A stretch of DNA of 64,000 bases from Spirosoma arboris (GCF_009754945.1 NZ_WPIN01000008.1:124001-188000), one strand, 5' to 3'. Shown: positions 27,042 through 36,277, counted from the first letter of the stretch. The notes: generated by a model not told the origin, from the letters alone. Translations and numbers: made by a program.

Positions 27042-27470
27042 CGGCAGCTAGCTGAAAGAGAGCTGTTTTTAATAGATTGTAGAAATGATTTCGTTAATCT
27101 GATTTGTCCGTAAAAATCCTTACTGAGTTAGTAGTCATTTATTCGTTTTTCTGATAGAAAACAAGCTTTATGTCATCATAATGAATAAGATGAGAGCTTG
27201 GCTCTGGAAGCCTTAAATAGCTATTCTTTACGTAAGTATTCAGGAAGTACTTAGTTTACTTGATGTTCATAGATTAAAAAAAAAGTATTGGTGTCTATGC
27301 TCTTTTTCGTGGGTTAGACCAAAGGTGAAATTTGTGTTCAAAAAGCATAAGCCGTCCGAATCGTCGGGTAATAGTTTGTAAGACCGCTCCTTACAAAGCG
27401 GAAAGGGTTAAAGCCAGTGCCATGAACAGTTCCTGGGTTTATCTGTATATTGCATCAAACAAGTAGCACT
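27042..27470. other. A/T-rich divergent spacer
   Basis: About 430 bp without a credible gene between the RND adaptor promoter and the Uma2 gene. It holds an imperfect dyad TAAGTA (27233-27238) / TACTTA (27248-27253) and an A-run at 27275. I saw no exact TAnnTTTG box facing the Uma2 gene and no RNA gene. Confidence 0.5.
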
Positions 27471-28118
27471 ATGGTACCGGTTGAGGAGAAAAGCAAACGT
27501 GGGAAATCAGCATTGACACCTGAACAGCGTCGTCAGCGGCAACTTTTGTTGGGCCAACTCGTCTACGAAATGGAGGATGAAAAACCTGTATATTATGCAG
27601 GTTATCGAGACGTATTGAGTGGCCTTAAGGAGCCAGAAGAAATTATGGGGTCAAGCGGATTGCAAAGTTTTTTAGTTGAAATTGTTCAACGATTTTTATT
27701 TACTCATCCATTTAATACGCGTTTGCGCATAATGGCAAGCGAAGTGGGCGTTCAAATACGTAAGAAAGAATGGCGTTCGTGCGATATTGCTATTTATGAG
27801 AAAGAGCGTCTAAAAAATTATGTATTTACGAATAAATACATGGACATCCCCCCTGACTACGTAATTGAAGTTGATACCAAGGCCGACTTAACGAAGTACC
27901 AATATCAACATGATTATTTTATCAAAAAGACCCGTGAGTTACACGAATTTGGAGTAAAGAAAGTAATCTGGATTTTTACGGAGAATATTCCCGTCATCTG
28001 GGAGTCGGAATCCGCCGATGCGATTATTATCCGTGACGGTTGGAATCACGACGTGACGATTACCGAAGGCTTAACGTTTAATTTAGGTGAACTATACGCC
28101 GAAGCTCAGAGAGACTAA
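27471..28118 (+). CDS. Uma2-family (DUF820) PD-(D/E)XK nuclease-like protein
   Basis: Restriction-endonuclease-fold protein of the Uma2/DUF820 family, common in cyanobacteria and Cytophagales and of unknown function. ATG at 27471 gives 215 residues; a TTG 21 nt upstream is an alternative. The nuclease-like core reads WRSCDIAIYEKERL (D), then PPDYVIEVDTKADLTKY (E-V-D catalytic pattern) and VKKVIWIFTENIPVIW. No partner gene or methylase is adjacent. Its TAA stop directly abuts the stop codon of the convergent Nudix gene with no base between. Confidence 0.78.
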   Translation: MVPVEEKSKRGKSALTPEQRRQRQLLLGQLVYEMEDEKPVYYAGYRDVLSGLKEPEEIMGSSGLQSFLVEIVQRFLFTHPFNTRLRIMASEVGVQIRKKEWRSCDIAIYEKERLKNYVFTNKYMDIPPDYVIEVDTKADLTKYQYQHDYFIKKTRELHEFGVKKVIWIFTENIPVIWESESADAIIIRDGWNHDVTITEGLTFNLGELYAEAQRD

Positions 28119-28748
28119 TCAGGAATCCAATATTACAAGCAACTCGCTGATCATCATAGCTGTAGCGCCCCAAATTCGATAACCTTGAATCTGATAAAAT
28201 GGAGCATCTACGAGTGCCCCACGAACTTCGATCTGGCTATCACCAACGATAGTTTCGTCCAGAAGTGTCTCTAAATCTACTTCTACAACGGCTTCGACTT
28301 CGCGTGGATCGGGGTAAAAATCTGGCCGGTAGGGTAGGATGCCTACTACAGGTTGTACAAAAAAATTACTTGGCGGAATAAACAACTCCGTTAGTAACCC
28401 CAGCACTTTCACATCAGATACCCGAATACCAACTTCTTCCTGAGCCTCGCGGAGGGCAGTACGTGTCAGATTTTCGTCGATGCGTTCCATTCGCCCACCC
28501 GGAAAAGCCATCTGTCCGGCATGAACCCCATCGTACTGAGGGCGCAGAATGAGAGGCAGATAAACTGAATTTTGGTAAGGATAAAAGCAAATCAGTACCG
28601 CCGATCGACGTGTTCGCTCATTAGGCTTAACACCTTGCCTATACCGAGAGGTCGACGCCATTTTCTGGTGGGCCACTTCGCCTGGAAGCGGCTTCTGTAG
28701 CCGTTTCTTTAGGTCTTTGGTAAAGCTATGAAACGAAGTTTCGATCAT
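28119..28748 (-). CDS. Nudix hydrolase, CoA pyrophosphatase type
   Basis: Likely cleaves CoA or acyl-CoA into 3',5'-ADP and 4'-phosphopantetheine derivatives (NudL/YeaB group). The Nudix box is GGRMERIDENLTRTALREAQ followed by EEVG, with the spacing MAFPGGRMExxD seen in the CoA-specific group (UPF0035 signature around VYLPLILRPQYDGVHAGQMAFPG). Length 209 is normal. It is followed (in its own direction) by the Uma2 gene on the other strand with no spacer. Upstream lies a heptad-array repeat that separates it from the FAD enzyme on the same strand. Confidence 0.86.
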   Translation of the reverse strand: MIETSFHSFTKDLKKRLQKPLPGEVAHQKMASTSRYRQGVKPNERTRRSAVLICFYPYQNSVYLPLILRPQYDGVHAGQMAFPGGRMERIDENLTRTALREAQEEVGIRVSDVKVLGLLTELFIPPSNFFVQPVVGILPYRPDFYPDPREVEAVVEVDLETLLDETIVGDSQIEVRGALVDAPFYQIQGYRIWGATAMMISELLVILDS

Positions 28749-28754
28749 TATTGG

Positions 28755-28837
28755 GTTTGTGATTTGTAATTTGATGCTTGAAAATTGTAGTTATCCACTG
28801 TCAAGGAAACTACAAACCTCAAACTATAAACTACAAA
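28755..28837. repeat. Heptad-array inverted repeat
   Basis: Left part 28755-28782: GTTTGTG, ATTTGTA, ATTTGAT, GCTTGAA. Right part 28810-28837: CTACAAA, CCTCAAA, CTATAAA, CTACAAA. The two sides are degenerate reverse complements, each built on a strict 7-nt period. The right end contains the stop codon of the FAD enzyme. Confidence 0.8.
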
Positions 28838-30423
28838 CCTTTTTTATACAACTTAACTAATTCCTCTGCGCAACGTTCACCATCCATGGCCGCCGATACA
28901 ATACCACCTGCATAGCCTGCACCTTCTCCACACGGAAATAACCGCTTAACGCCCACATGTTCACAGGTTTCACGATCACGTGGAATGCGAACAGGTGATG
29001 ATGTTCGACTTTCGACACCAATCACTTGCCCGTCATTACTTAAATACCCACGCATCTTTCGCCCGAAATCGCGCAGGCCCTGCCGCAATGGTTGGGCAAT
29101 ATGGTCGGGTAGTACGTCGCTCATATCGACTGATGCCAATCCCGGCTGATAGGATGTTGGCAATAGGTCATTTGAAACACGGGCATCCACAAAATCGGCA
29201 ATGCGTTGTGCTGGAGCCGTTTGGGAATGGTCCGTTGCTGATAGATTCCCCATTTTACAAGCCCAGCGTTCGAGATCTTGCTGAAGTGCCAACCCTGCCA
29301 ATGGTCCCTCGTCGGCATAAGGCCGTAAATCATCATCCGCAATGGCCACCACCAACCCCGAATTGGCATACTGCGAATCGCGACGGGAGGGCGACATGCC
29401 ATTTACAACCAACTCGCCGGGAGCAGTCGCTGCCGGAACGATAAATCCACCCGGACACATACAAAACGAAAATACGCCCCGTTCTACCCCTTTAAAACGG
29501 GTTTGCGTGACTAAACTATACGAAGCCGCTGGCAGATAATCGCCACGGTCAGGACGATGGTATTGAAACTGATCGATTAACGATTGTTGATGTTCAATGC
29601 GGACGCCCATAGCAAACGGCTTTGCTTCAATGCGAACGTTGCGGTCGTGCAGTAAGTGAAAAATATCTCGCGCCGAATGCCCCGTTGCCAGGATAACGCC
29701 AATTCCCATAACGGCGTCACCGTTCGCTAACACTACGCCTTTCAGTTCATTTTCTGATAAGATCAGATCGGTTACTTTGGTGTCAAATCGAACTTCACCT
29801 CCGGCATTCAGGATGCTTTCTCGGAGATCGGCGACAACATTTGGAAGTTTATTCGTGCCAATGTGAGGGTGTGCATCCACCAAAATCTGGTCGGTAGCTC
29901 CGTGGGCAACAAAGATTTCCAGAATCCTGCGCACGTCGCCCCGTTTGGTAGAGCGGGTATAGAGTTTACCATCAGAGTATGTACCTGCACCTCCTTCGCC
30001 GAAGCAATAGTTCGATTCTGGATTGACGATATGGTCTTTGTTTATAGCCGCCAAGTCACGTCGGCGGGCGCGAACATCGCTACCACGTTCGAGTACAATG
30101 GGTTTAATACCTAACTCAATTAATCGAAGAGCTGCAAATAAGCCTGCCGGGCCAGCTCCCACCACAATAGCCTGTTTAGCCTGACTTACATCCGTCTGGG
30201 GTTTGCTGTAGCGAATAAGCTGAGGAGGAGTTTCGCCGGCAAATACATCGGCTTCTACCTGTACGCGCACCTGCCGGTTTCGGGCATCAATAGATTGGCG
30301 ACGTTTCCGTACGACAACATCCTCAGTATTAGGCAAACCAAGCTGTGCTAATACCTGCTCCCGGAAAGCCAATTCGTCTAGAGCTAATTCGGGGGGTAAG
30401 GCAAGCGAAAGTTGATGAATCAT
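28831..30423 (-). CDS. NAD(P)/FAD-dependent dehydrogenase, COG2509 type
   Basis: Flavoprotein of 530 residues with an N-terminal extension (1-85) containing the RKRRQSIDARNRQVRVQV segment typical of this uncharacterised family. The dinucleotide-binding motif is VVGAGPAGLFAALRLIELG (about 88-106) with ERGSDVRARRRD after it; further family marks are CFGEGGAGTYSDGKLYTRS, GHSARDIFHLL, SFCMCPGG and the C-terminal FAD motif PCGEGAGYAGGIVSAAMDG. Cytoplasmic, substrate unknown. The stop codon lies inside a heptad repeat. Confidence 0.85.
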   Translation of the reverse strand: MIHQLSLALPPELALDELAFREQVLAQLGLPNTEDVVVRKRRQSIDARNRQVRVQVEADVFAGETPPQLIRYSKPQTDVSQAKQAIVVGAGPAGLFAALRLIELGIKPIVLERGSDVRARRRDLAAINKDHIVNPESNYCFGEGGAGTYSDGKLYTRSTKRGDVRRILEIFVAHGATDQILVDAHPHIGTNKLPNVVADLRESILNAGGEVRFDTKVTDLILSENELKGVVLANGDAVMGIGVILATGHSARDIFHLLHDRNVRIEAKPFAMGVRIEHQQSLIDQFQYHRPDRGDYLPAASYSLVTQTRFKGVERGVFSFCMCPGGFIVPAATAPGELVVNGMSPSRRDSQYANSGLVVAIADDDLRPYADEGPLAGLALQQDLERWACKMGNLSATDHSQTAPAQRIADFVDARVSNDLLPTSYQPGLASVDMSDVLPDHIAQPLRQGLRDFGRKMRGYLSNDGQVIGVESRTSSPVRIPRDRETCEHVGVKRLFPCGEGAGYAGGIVSAAMDGERCAEELVKLYKKGL

Positions 30424-30626
30424 GGTGTAAATAGCCGGTTTAGTCCGTCGATACGGTTAGCCGTCAGATCAATAGGCGAAACTACTTAAAGTTACCCAAT
30501 TGTTAACAGGGATAGACTGATTTGGGTTCTTCGCGATTATTTGGAAATTTATTCATCGGAAAAAGAGTATAGACTTACTTTAAGCAGCTATTTCATCTGT
30601 TGAGCATAAGTATCAAGTAAAAAGAA

Positions 30627-32612
30627 ATGACAAAAAAAATAGGTCTTTTAGCTAGTCTGCTGATATCCAGTCAGGTATTGCTGGCCCAATCGCCCTGGTC
30701 GCAGCGTATGGTTGCTTCTATCATGGCCAACAATCCCGATTCCATATCCTATAAACGAGAAGATGGTAGTAAAGGGACTGCTCATTGGGAGTATGAAACG
30801 GGCGTTCTGCTAGAAGGAGTCAAACAAGTCTGGTATCGCACTGCCGACGATCGATATTTCAATTACATTCAGAAAAATATGGATCGGTTCGTAACCGCTG
30901 ACGGCGATATTCGTACCTACCGACTGGATGACTACAATCTGGATTTCATTACGCCAGGCCGATCGCTGCTGTTGCTTGCTCAGCAATCGTTGCCTACTAA
31001 AGAAAAGTATCGTAAAGCTGCTGACTTGCTGCATAAGCAACTGACGCAACAACCTCGTACAAAGGAGGGTGGTTATTGGCATAAAAAGCGATATCCGTAT
31101 CAAATGTGGCTCGATGGCCTGTATATGGCTGAGCCGTTCGCCGTTGAATACAACTCGTTGTATGGAGGGTCCGACGGTTCGGGTAACAAGCATTATGACG
31201 ATGTGATCAATGAATTTGTGTGGATGGAGAAACACGCCCGCGACGAAAAGACGGGTTTAATCTATCATGGTTGGGACGAAAGCCGGGAGCAGAAATGGGC
31301 CAATCCTAAAACAGGAAACTCACCTAATTTCTGGAGTCGGGCAATGGGGTGGTATGCCATGGCGCTTGTCGATGTACTGGATTATATTCCGCAGTCGAAT
31401 CCACGTCGGGGTGAACTGATTGCCATTCTAAAACGATTTATGCCCGCTCTCGTGAAGTATCAGGACCCCAAATCGGGCTGTTGGTATCAGGTAACTGACC
31501 GTATGGGCGACAAGGGAAATTACCTCGAAGCATCGGGCACAGCCATGTTTGTGTATGCGCTGGCGAAGGGTGTTCGAATGGGTTATTTACCGGCTTCGAT
31601 AATGACGGCAGCTCACAAAGGCTACGATGGCATGCTAAAAACCTTTATTTCGACGGATGCCAAGGGCTTGATACACTTAGAAAAAACGGTTGTTGTTGGT
31701 GGACTTGGTGGCACACCTTATCGTGATGGCAGCTACGAATATTATCTGAGCGAACCTATCCGTCAGGATGATTTAAAGGGCGTAGGGCCGTTTATTATGG
31801 CCAGCGTCGAAATGGAAATCGCGGCTGAAGATGACCTGGGTAAAGGCAAAATCGTGGCTGTCGATAACTACTTTAACCACGAGTCCCGAAAAGGTTATAT
31901 GCATACTGACGGATCGGTTGAGCAGGAGCCATTTCACTATACCTGGGATGATCGCCAGCATTCGGGATTTTTCTGGTGGGGGAACATTTTCCATGATCTA
32001 GGTGCTAAAACAGCTACGATAACGGGTGCTCCCACAGAAGCTTCGTTGAAAGGAGTAGATGTGTACATCATTGTTGACCCCGACACACCTAAAGAAACGC
32101 CCAAGCCTAATTATGTCAGCGAGGCCGACATTAATGCCATAGCTAATTGGGTGCAGGCCGGTGGCACGCTGGTACTTATGGCCAACGACACATCGAACTG
32201 TGAACACAAACATTTCAATCAACTGGCGGCTCGATTCGGCATGCAATTCTTACCCAAGAACCGAAACATGGTACAAGGGGATCATTTTGAGCAGGGTAAA
32301 ATCAGCATACCGGCTGGAAACCAGATTTTCCCGAAAACCAGAACGGTTTATATTAAAGAGTTATCTCCGCTCGATATAAAAGCTCCGGCTAAAGCAGCAG
32401 TAACCGATTCCGGGGATGTGATCATGGGAGTTGCCAAAGTAGGCAAAGGAACGGTTTTCGCGGTTGGCGATCCCTGGCTCTATAATGAATATGTCGATGG
32501 GCGTAAAATTCCGGCTATATATCAGAATTTTCAGGCAGCTAAAGATCTGGCAGCCTGGTTGCTCAGTCAGGGTTCTTCAACAGGCGCAAATTCTGCCACG
32601 AGTAAGCGGTAG
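30627..32612 (+). CDS. GH105 unsaturated rhamnogalacturonyl hydrolase with C-terminal DUF4350
   Basis: Secreted enzyme of 661 residues; signal peptide ends near LLAQS. The (alpha/alpha)6 domain (about 25-390) has YPYQMWLDGLYMAEPF with the catalytic-type D163 and FWSRAMGWYAMALVDVL, marking family GH105 (YesR/YteR), which acts on the unsaturated galacturonic acid end of rhamnogalacturonan fragments. Residues about 420-645 are a second domain resembling DUF4350/glutamine-amidotransferase-like folds (VDVYIIVDPDTPKE, WVQAGGTLVLMANDTSN, VGKGTVFAVGDPWLYNEYVD). The two-domain form is recurrent in Bacteroidota. The second domain's role is unknown. Confidence 0.87.
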   Translation: MTKKIGLLASLLISSQVLLAQSPWSQRMVASIMANNPDSISYKREDGSKGTAHWEYETGVLLEGVKQVWYRTADDRYFNYIQKNMDRFVTADGDIRTYRLDDYNLDFITPGRSLLLLAQQSLPTKEKYRKAADLLHKQLTQQPRTKEGGYWHKKRYPYQMWLDGLYMAEPFAVEYNSLYGGSDGSGNKHYDDVINEFVWMEKHARDEKTGLIYHGWDESREQKWANPKTGNSPNFWSRAMGWYAMALVDVLDYIPQSNPRRGELIAILKRFMPALVKYQDPKSGCWYQVTDRMGDKGNYLEASGTAMFVYALAKGVRMGYLPASIMTAAHKGYDGMLKTFISTDAKGLIHLEKTVVVGGLGGTPYRDGSYEYYLSEPIRQDDLKGVGPFIMASVEMEIAAEDDLGKGKIVAVDNYFNHESRKGYMHTDGSVEQEPFHYTWDDRQHSGFFWWGNIFHDLGAKTATITGAPTEASLKGVDVYIIVDPDTPKETPKPNYVSEADINAIANWVQAGGTLVLMANDTSNCEHKHFNQLAARFGMQFLPKNRNMVQGDHFEQGKISIPAGNQIFPKTRTVYIKELSPLDIKAPAKAAVTDSGDVIMGVAKVGKGTVFAVGDPWLYNEYVDGRKIPAIYQNFQAAKDLAAWLLSQGSSTGANSATSKR

Positions 32613-32619
32613 CTAATTA

Positions 32620-32647
32620 TCAGCCCACGGGTTAACCCGTGGGCTGA
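32620..32647. terminator. Perfect 28-bp palindrome between convergent genes
   Basis: TCAGCCCACGGG then TTAA then CCCGTGGGCTGA, fully symmetric with no real loop. It sits between the GH105 and GMC stop codons. The GC-rich stem suits a two-way terminator; the symmetry also suits a dimeric DNA-binding protein. Confidence 0.7.
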
Positions 32648-32654
32648 AACAATA

Positions 32655-34367
32655 TTACAATGCCAATGCCTTCATCTGCTTCACGGCATAATTAGCCGCT
32701 CTAGCGGTTAGAGCCATATAAGTCAATGATGGATTTTGGGTGCTGGTTGAAGTCATGCAGGCACCATCGGTCACGAAAACGTTTTTGCAATGATGGAGTT
32801 GATTCCAGCGGTTGAGTAAGGACGTTTTAGGATCTCGCCCCATTCGAACTCCCCCCATTTCGTGGTTTTCACTGCCCGGTAATCGACCCGTATCCTGCGT
32901 ACGGATGTTTTTGAAACCCGCCTTTGTATACATTTCGGTGAGCTGGGCGAAGAAATCCTTAAGAATTTTCTCGTCGTTCTCGTCATAACCGACCGATACT
33001 CGCAACTGAGGAATTTCCCAATTGTCTTTCAAAACCGAATCTAACCGCACAGTGCTGTTGGCTTTGGGGATGGTTTCTGCCATCATAGCTGAGCCAACCT
33101 GCCAATCGCCTAGGATGGGATTGAGTAAGTTCTGTTTTAACGAAGTCCCAATGCCGTCCTGATTCTGAACCTCCGCTCTTGACGAATAGAACGTAGCCGC
33201 ATAGCCACGCAGAAAATCGGTTTCTTGTTTAAACACATTCCGAAACCGGGGAATATAACTGCTGTTCGGTCGACGACCGTCGGTGGTGGAGTCAAGATTA
33301 CCATCGTAGGTTGCCGTAACCCGTCCCCGATAACTATGAAACGCCATGTGCGTGCCCATCAAACCATTATCGTTCCCCAACCCATTCGGAAATCGATTGG
33401 ACGTCGAATTCAACAGAATAAGGTTGGTATGTAAAGCTGACGCATTCACGAAAATGATGCGGGCATAATACTCTGTCATCTGGCGAGTTTTGGCATCAAT
33501 GACGCGCACGCCAGTTGCCTTCCCGAGCTTCTCGTCGTAGATAATCGAATGCACGACCGAATCAGGCTGGAGGGTGAGTTTACCCGTACGGAACGCCCAA
33601 GGAATGGTGGATGCATTACTACTATAATAGCCTCCGTATGGACAACCCCGTTCACATAAAGTTCGGTGCTGACACTTCGCGCGACCTTGTTGATAGTGAA
33701 TTGGTTGGGGAGCTGTCAGGTGAGCCGCCCTGCCAATAATGACATGCCGATCTTTGTAATTTTGGGCTACCTGTTTCTTGAAGTAGGTTTCTACACATGA
33801 CATTTCATGCGGAGGCAAAAACTCGCCATCTGGCAGGGTTGCCAATCCATCCTTGTTGCCAGTGATACCCACAAACTTCTCGACACGACTGTACCAAGGC
33901 GCAATGTCAGCATAGCGAATAGGCCAATCGACAGCAAACCCGTCGCGAGCTGGGCCTTCAAAATCGAAATCGCTCCACCGCTGTGTTTGCCGACCCCAGG
34001 TCAGTGAGCGACCGCCTACCTGATAGCCATGCATCCAGTCGTATGGTTTTTCCTGCACATACGGTTGGTCGCTGTCTTTGGCGAAAAAATGCATGGTATC
34101 TTCGTGAAAAGCATAGTTTCGACTGGCAATTGAATACGCCTGACGAATGTGAAGCGGTACCTGCCCCCGGTGTTCTAACTCCCAGGGATTCAGAGTAGCG
34201 GTTGGGTAGTCAGTTACGTGCTTGACTTCCCGTCCCCGTTCCAATAGTAAGGTGCGAAGTCCATGTTCGGTGAGTTCTTTCGCGGCCCAACCGCCACTCA
34301 TTCCCGAACCAATTACAATGGCATCGTACGTGCGAGCTTTGAGACTATCGATGAGCAGATTGGCCAT
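32655..34367 (-). CDS. GMC-family FAD oxidoreductase (gluconate dehydrogenase-like)
   Basis: Flavoprotein of the glucose-methanol-choline family, nearest to large subunits of gluconate/sugar dehydrogenases. The FAD motif is AIVIGSGMSGGWAAKELTEHG followed by LLLERG; later blocks are HGYQVGGRSLTWGRQTQRW, NHEMGGVRMG and DGACMTSTSTQNPSLTYMAL near the C-terminus. A cysteine cluster CQHRTLCERGCPYGG near 235-249 may hold an iron-sulphur centre. The ATG at 34367 is preferred over an in-frame TTG three codons upstream. No signal peptide and no small or cytochrome subunit next door, so the electron acceptor is unknown. Confidence 0.85.
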   Translation of the reverse strand: MANLLIDSLKARTYDAIVIGSGMSGGWAAKELTEHGLRTLLLERGREVKHVTDYPTATLNPWELEHRGQVPLHIRQAYSIASRNYAFHEDTMHFFAKDSDQPYVQEKPYDWMHGYQVGGRSLTWGRQTQRWSDFDFEGPARDGFAVDWPIRYADIAPWYSRVEKFVGITGNKDGLATLPDGEFLPPHEMSCVETYFKKQVAQNYKDRHVIIGRAAHLTAPQPIHYQQGRAKCQHRTLCERGCPYGGYYSSNASTIPWAFRTGKLTLQPDSVVHSIIYDEKLGKATGVRVIDAKTRQMTEYYARIIFVNASALHTNLILLNSTSNRFPNGLGNDNGLMGTHMAFHSYRGRVTATYDGNLDSTTDGRRPNSSYIPRFRNVFKQETDFLRGYAATFYSSRAEVQNQDGIGTSLKQNLLNPILGDWQVGSAMMAETIPKANSTVRLDSVLKDNWEIPQLRVSVGYDENDEKILKDFFAQLTEMYTKAGFKNIRTQDTGRLPGSENHEMGGVRMGRDPKTSLLNRWNQLHHCKNVFVTDGACMTSTSTQNPSLTYMALTARAANYAVKQMKALAL

Positions 34368-34399
34368 AAATAACAAAGTGTAGAGACTCGGCTTTTTAA

Positions 34400-34945
34400 C
34401 TATGACTCATATTCTGTCAATTGCTTTATAACAGTCTCTAAGCGCTCCTGAACTGTATAATCTCCGCGTAATTCAAGAATTGGGCAAGTAAGTTTTTTCA
34501 TCCAGTTTTCGTGTACAACCAACGATCGTCTGCTCGATGAAGGATCGTCATAACCCGATGCCCAGTCTATAAATTCTTTGAATAACCTGTTTCGATGTTC
34601 GTTTTCATAAATCACGTTACCGTACCGGGCAAATTCTCGTTTCCGTAATCTGTCGAGCCGTATATCGGTTGGAATCCAGAGAAAAACAGCTAAATCAAAA
34701 GTAGATAACCACTCATCACCCCAGCTTACTAACGAACCGCCAACAATGAAACTACTATGCTTTTCTAGTTCGCTATGCAACTGATTGTTGCGTTCTGTAG
34801 GGTCTCGTTTGACGGTAAATGGCGGATCGGAGGGTTCCCAGAAAAAATAATCCGTATCAAAATAGGACAGTTGAGTTTGATCGGATAAGGCATTGCCCAG
34901 AGTAGTTACTCCTGAACCTGACGCGCCGAAAATATGGACTTTCAT
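34400..34945 (-). CDS. Small P-loop NTPase / adenylate-kinase-like protein
   Basis: Cytoplasmic 181-residue NTPase. The Walker A loop is IFGASGSGVTTLG at residues 4-16. Downstream are DTDYFFW (acidic substrate loop), FIVGGSLVSWGDEW and an arginine-rich lid RLDRLRKREFARYG, the pattern of FlaR/adenylate kinase-related proteins. A phosphotransfer reaction on a nucleotide or small molecule is likely, the substrate unknown. It lies 33 bp upstream of the GMC gene on the same strand and divergent from the acyl-CoA dehydrogenase. Confidence 0.75.
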   Translation of the reverse strand: MKVHIFGASGSGVTTLGNALSDQTQLSYFDTDYFFWEPSDPPFTVKRDPTERNNQLHSELEKHSSFIVGGSLVSWGDEWLSTFDLAVFLWIPTDIRLDRLRKREFARYGNVIYENEHRNRLFKEFIDWASGYDDPSSSRRSLVVHENWMKKLTCPILELRGDYTVQERLETVIKQLTEYES

Positions 34946-35068
34946 ACTTGCTAATTTATGCCGTCATTCGATGAGAAAACGACAGGCTGAAGTGGTGTAC
35001 CATCCGTCCTGGACTTGACAAAACTAGCTATTCCTACAACAAGATGCCCTTTTCTGGGTTAAACCCCT

Positions 35069-36277
35069 ATGCAAGCCCCCTCCCTAACTCCGCCCCGAAA
35101 TAAGGTTGATTCGTTTGAATCGCCGGATTTCTACTGCATTGATGACCTGCTCACGGCTGAACATAAATTAGTTCGGTCGGCTGTACGCACGTTTGTGAAA
35201 CGTGAGATTACGCCCATTGTCGAAGAGTGCGCCCAACGGGGTGAATTTCCTGATCATATTGTCAAGAAGTTTGGGCAGATTGGCGCATTTGGTGCTACCG
35301 TTCCTCTTGAATATGGTGGGGGAGGTCTTGATCAGATTTCCTATGGATTGATGACGCAGGAAATTGAACGGGGCGATTCAGGTATGCGTTCGTGCGTATC
35401 GGTGCAAAATTCGCTGGTTATGTACCCGATTCTGACATTTGGTTCGGAAAAACAGAAACGAAAATACCTGCCTAAACTGGCGAAAGGTGAATTGTTAGGC
35501 TGCTTCGGTCTGACAGAACCTAATCATGGCTCCGATCCGGGTGGTATGGAAACCAGCTTCATCGAACGGAGTGATTACTACCTGCTCAACGGCTCGAAAC
35601 TCTGGATTACCAACGCCAACATTGCCGATATTGCTATTGTCTGGGCCAGAAACGATCATGGAAAAGTCCGTGGGCTCATTCTGGAACGGGGTATGGAAGG
35701 GTTTACAACTGCCGAAATCAGCAACAAATGGTCGCTACGAGCAAGCAGTACAGGTGAACTGGTTTTTCGTGATGTGCAGGTTCCGAAGGAAAATATACTG
35801 CCTGATGCCTATGGGCTGAAAAGTGCGCTGAAATGCCTGGAACAGGCCCGTTATGGGATTTGCTGGGGGGCATTGGGGGCCGCAATGGAATGCTATGAAG
35901 TAGCCCGACGTTACGCTCTCGAACGGATTCAGTTTAATAAACCAATTGCCAGTTTTCAATTAGTACAGAAGAAACTAGCCGAAATGTTGACCGACATCAC
36001 TCAGGCGCAACTGCTTTGCTGGCGATTGGGTACGCTCAAAAATGAAGATAGAGCGACTGTTGCGCAAATTTCATTAGCCAAACGTAACAACGTTGAAATT
36101 GCCCTGAAGACTGCCCGAGAAGCACGTCAGATCCTGGGGGCTATGGGAATTTCGGGCGAGTATCCGATTATGCGTCACCTGATGAATCTTGAATCAGTCA
36201 GTACCTATGAAGGCACACATGATATTCAACTGCTAATTCTGGGCGCGGAAATTACGGGTATTCCGGCGTTTAAATAA
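35069..36277 (+). CDS. gcdH: Acyl-CoA dehydrogenase, glutaryl-CoA dehydrogenase type
   Basis: FAD enzyme that dehydrogenates and decarboxylates glutaryl-CoA to crotonyl-CoA in lysine/tryptophan breakdown. Markers are SVQNSLVMYPI (substrate pocket), GCFGLTEPNHGSDPGGM (FAD side), ARYGICWGALGAAMECYEVA and YEGTHDIQLLILG with E381 in the position of the catalytic base. Length 402 is normal. A catalytic Glu in YEGTHD and the ARYGIxWGALGAA block separate it from short-chain acyl-CoA dehydrogenases. Single gene, followed by a 34-bp hairpin. Confidence 0.88.
   Translation: MQAPSLTPPRNKVDSFESPDFYCIDDLLTAEHKLVRSAVRTFVKREITPIVEECAQRGEFPDHIVKKFGQIGAFGATVPLEYGGGGLDQISYGLMTQEIERGDSGMRSCVSVQNSLVMYPILTFGSEKQKRKYLPKLAKGELLGCFGLTEPNHGSDPGGMETSFIERSDYYLLNGSKLWITNANIADIAIVWARNDHGKVRGLILERGMEGFTTAEISNKWSLRASSTGELVFRDVQVPKENILPDAYGLKSALKCLEQARYGICWGALGAAMECYEVARRYALERIQFNKPIASFQLVQKKLAEMLTDITQAQLLCWRLGTLKNEDRATVAQISLAKRNNVEIALKTAREARQILGAMGISGEYPIMRHLMNLESVSTYEGTHDIQLLILGAEITGIPAFK

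Noticed and set aside
28980..29444. 154-codon plus-strand frame opposite the FAD enzyme
   Set aside because: Same type of shadow; the opposite strand encodes conserved FAD-binding motifs.
35019..35026. TAGTTTTG box on the minus strand upstream of the small NTPase
   Set aside because: The only TTG elements are 10-13 nt away, too close for a promoter of this type.
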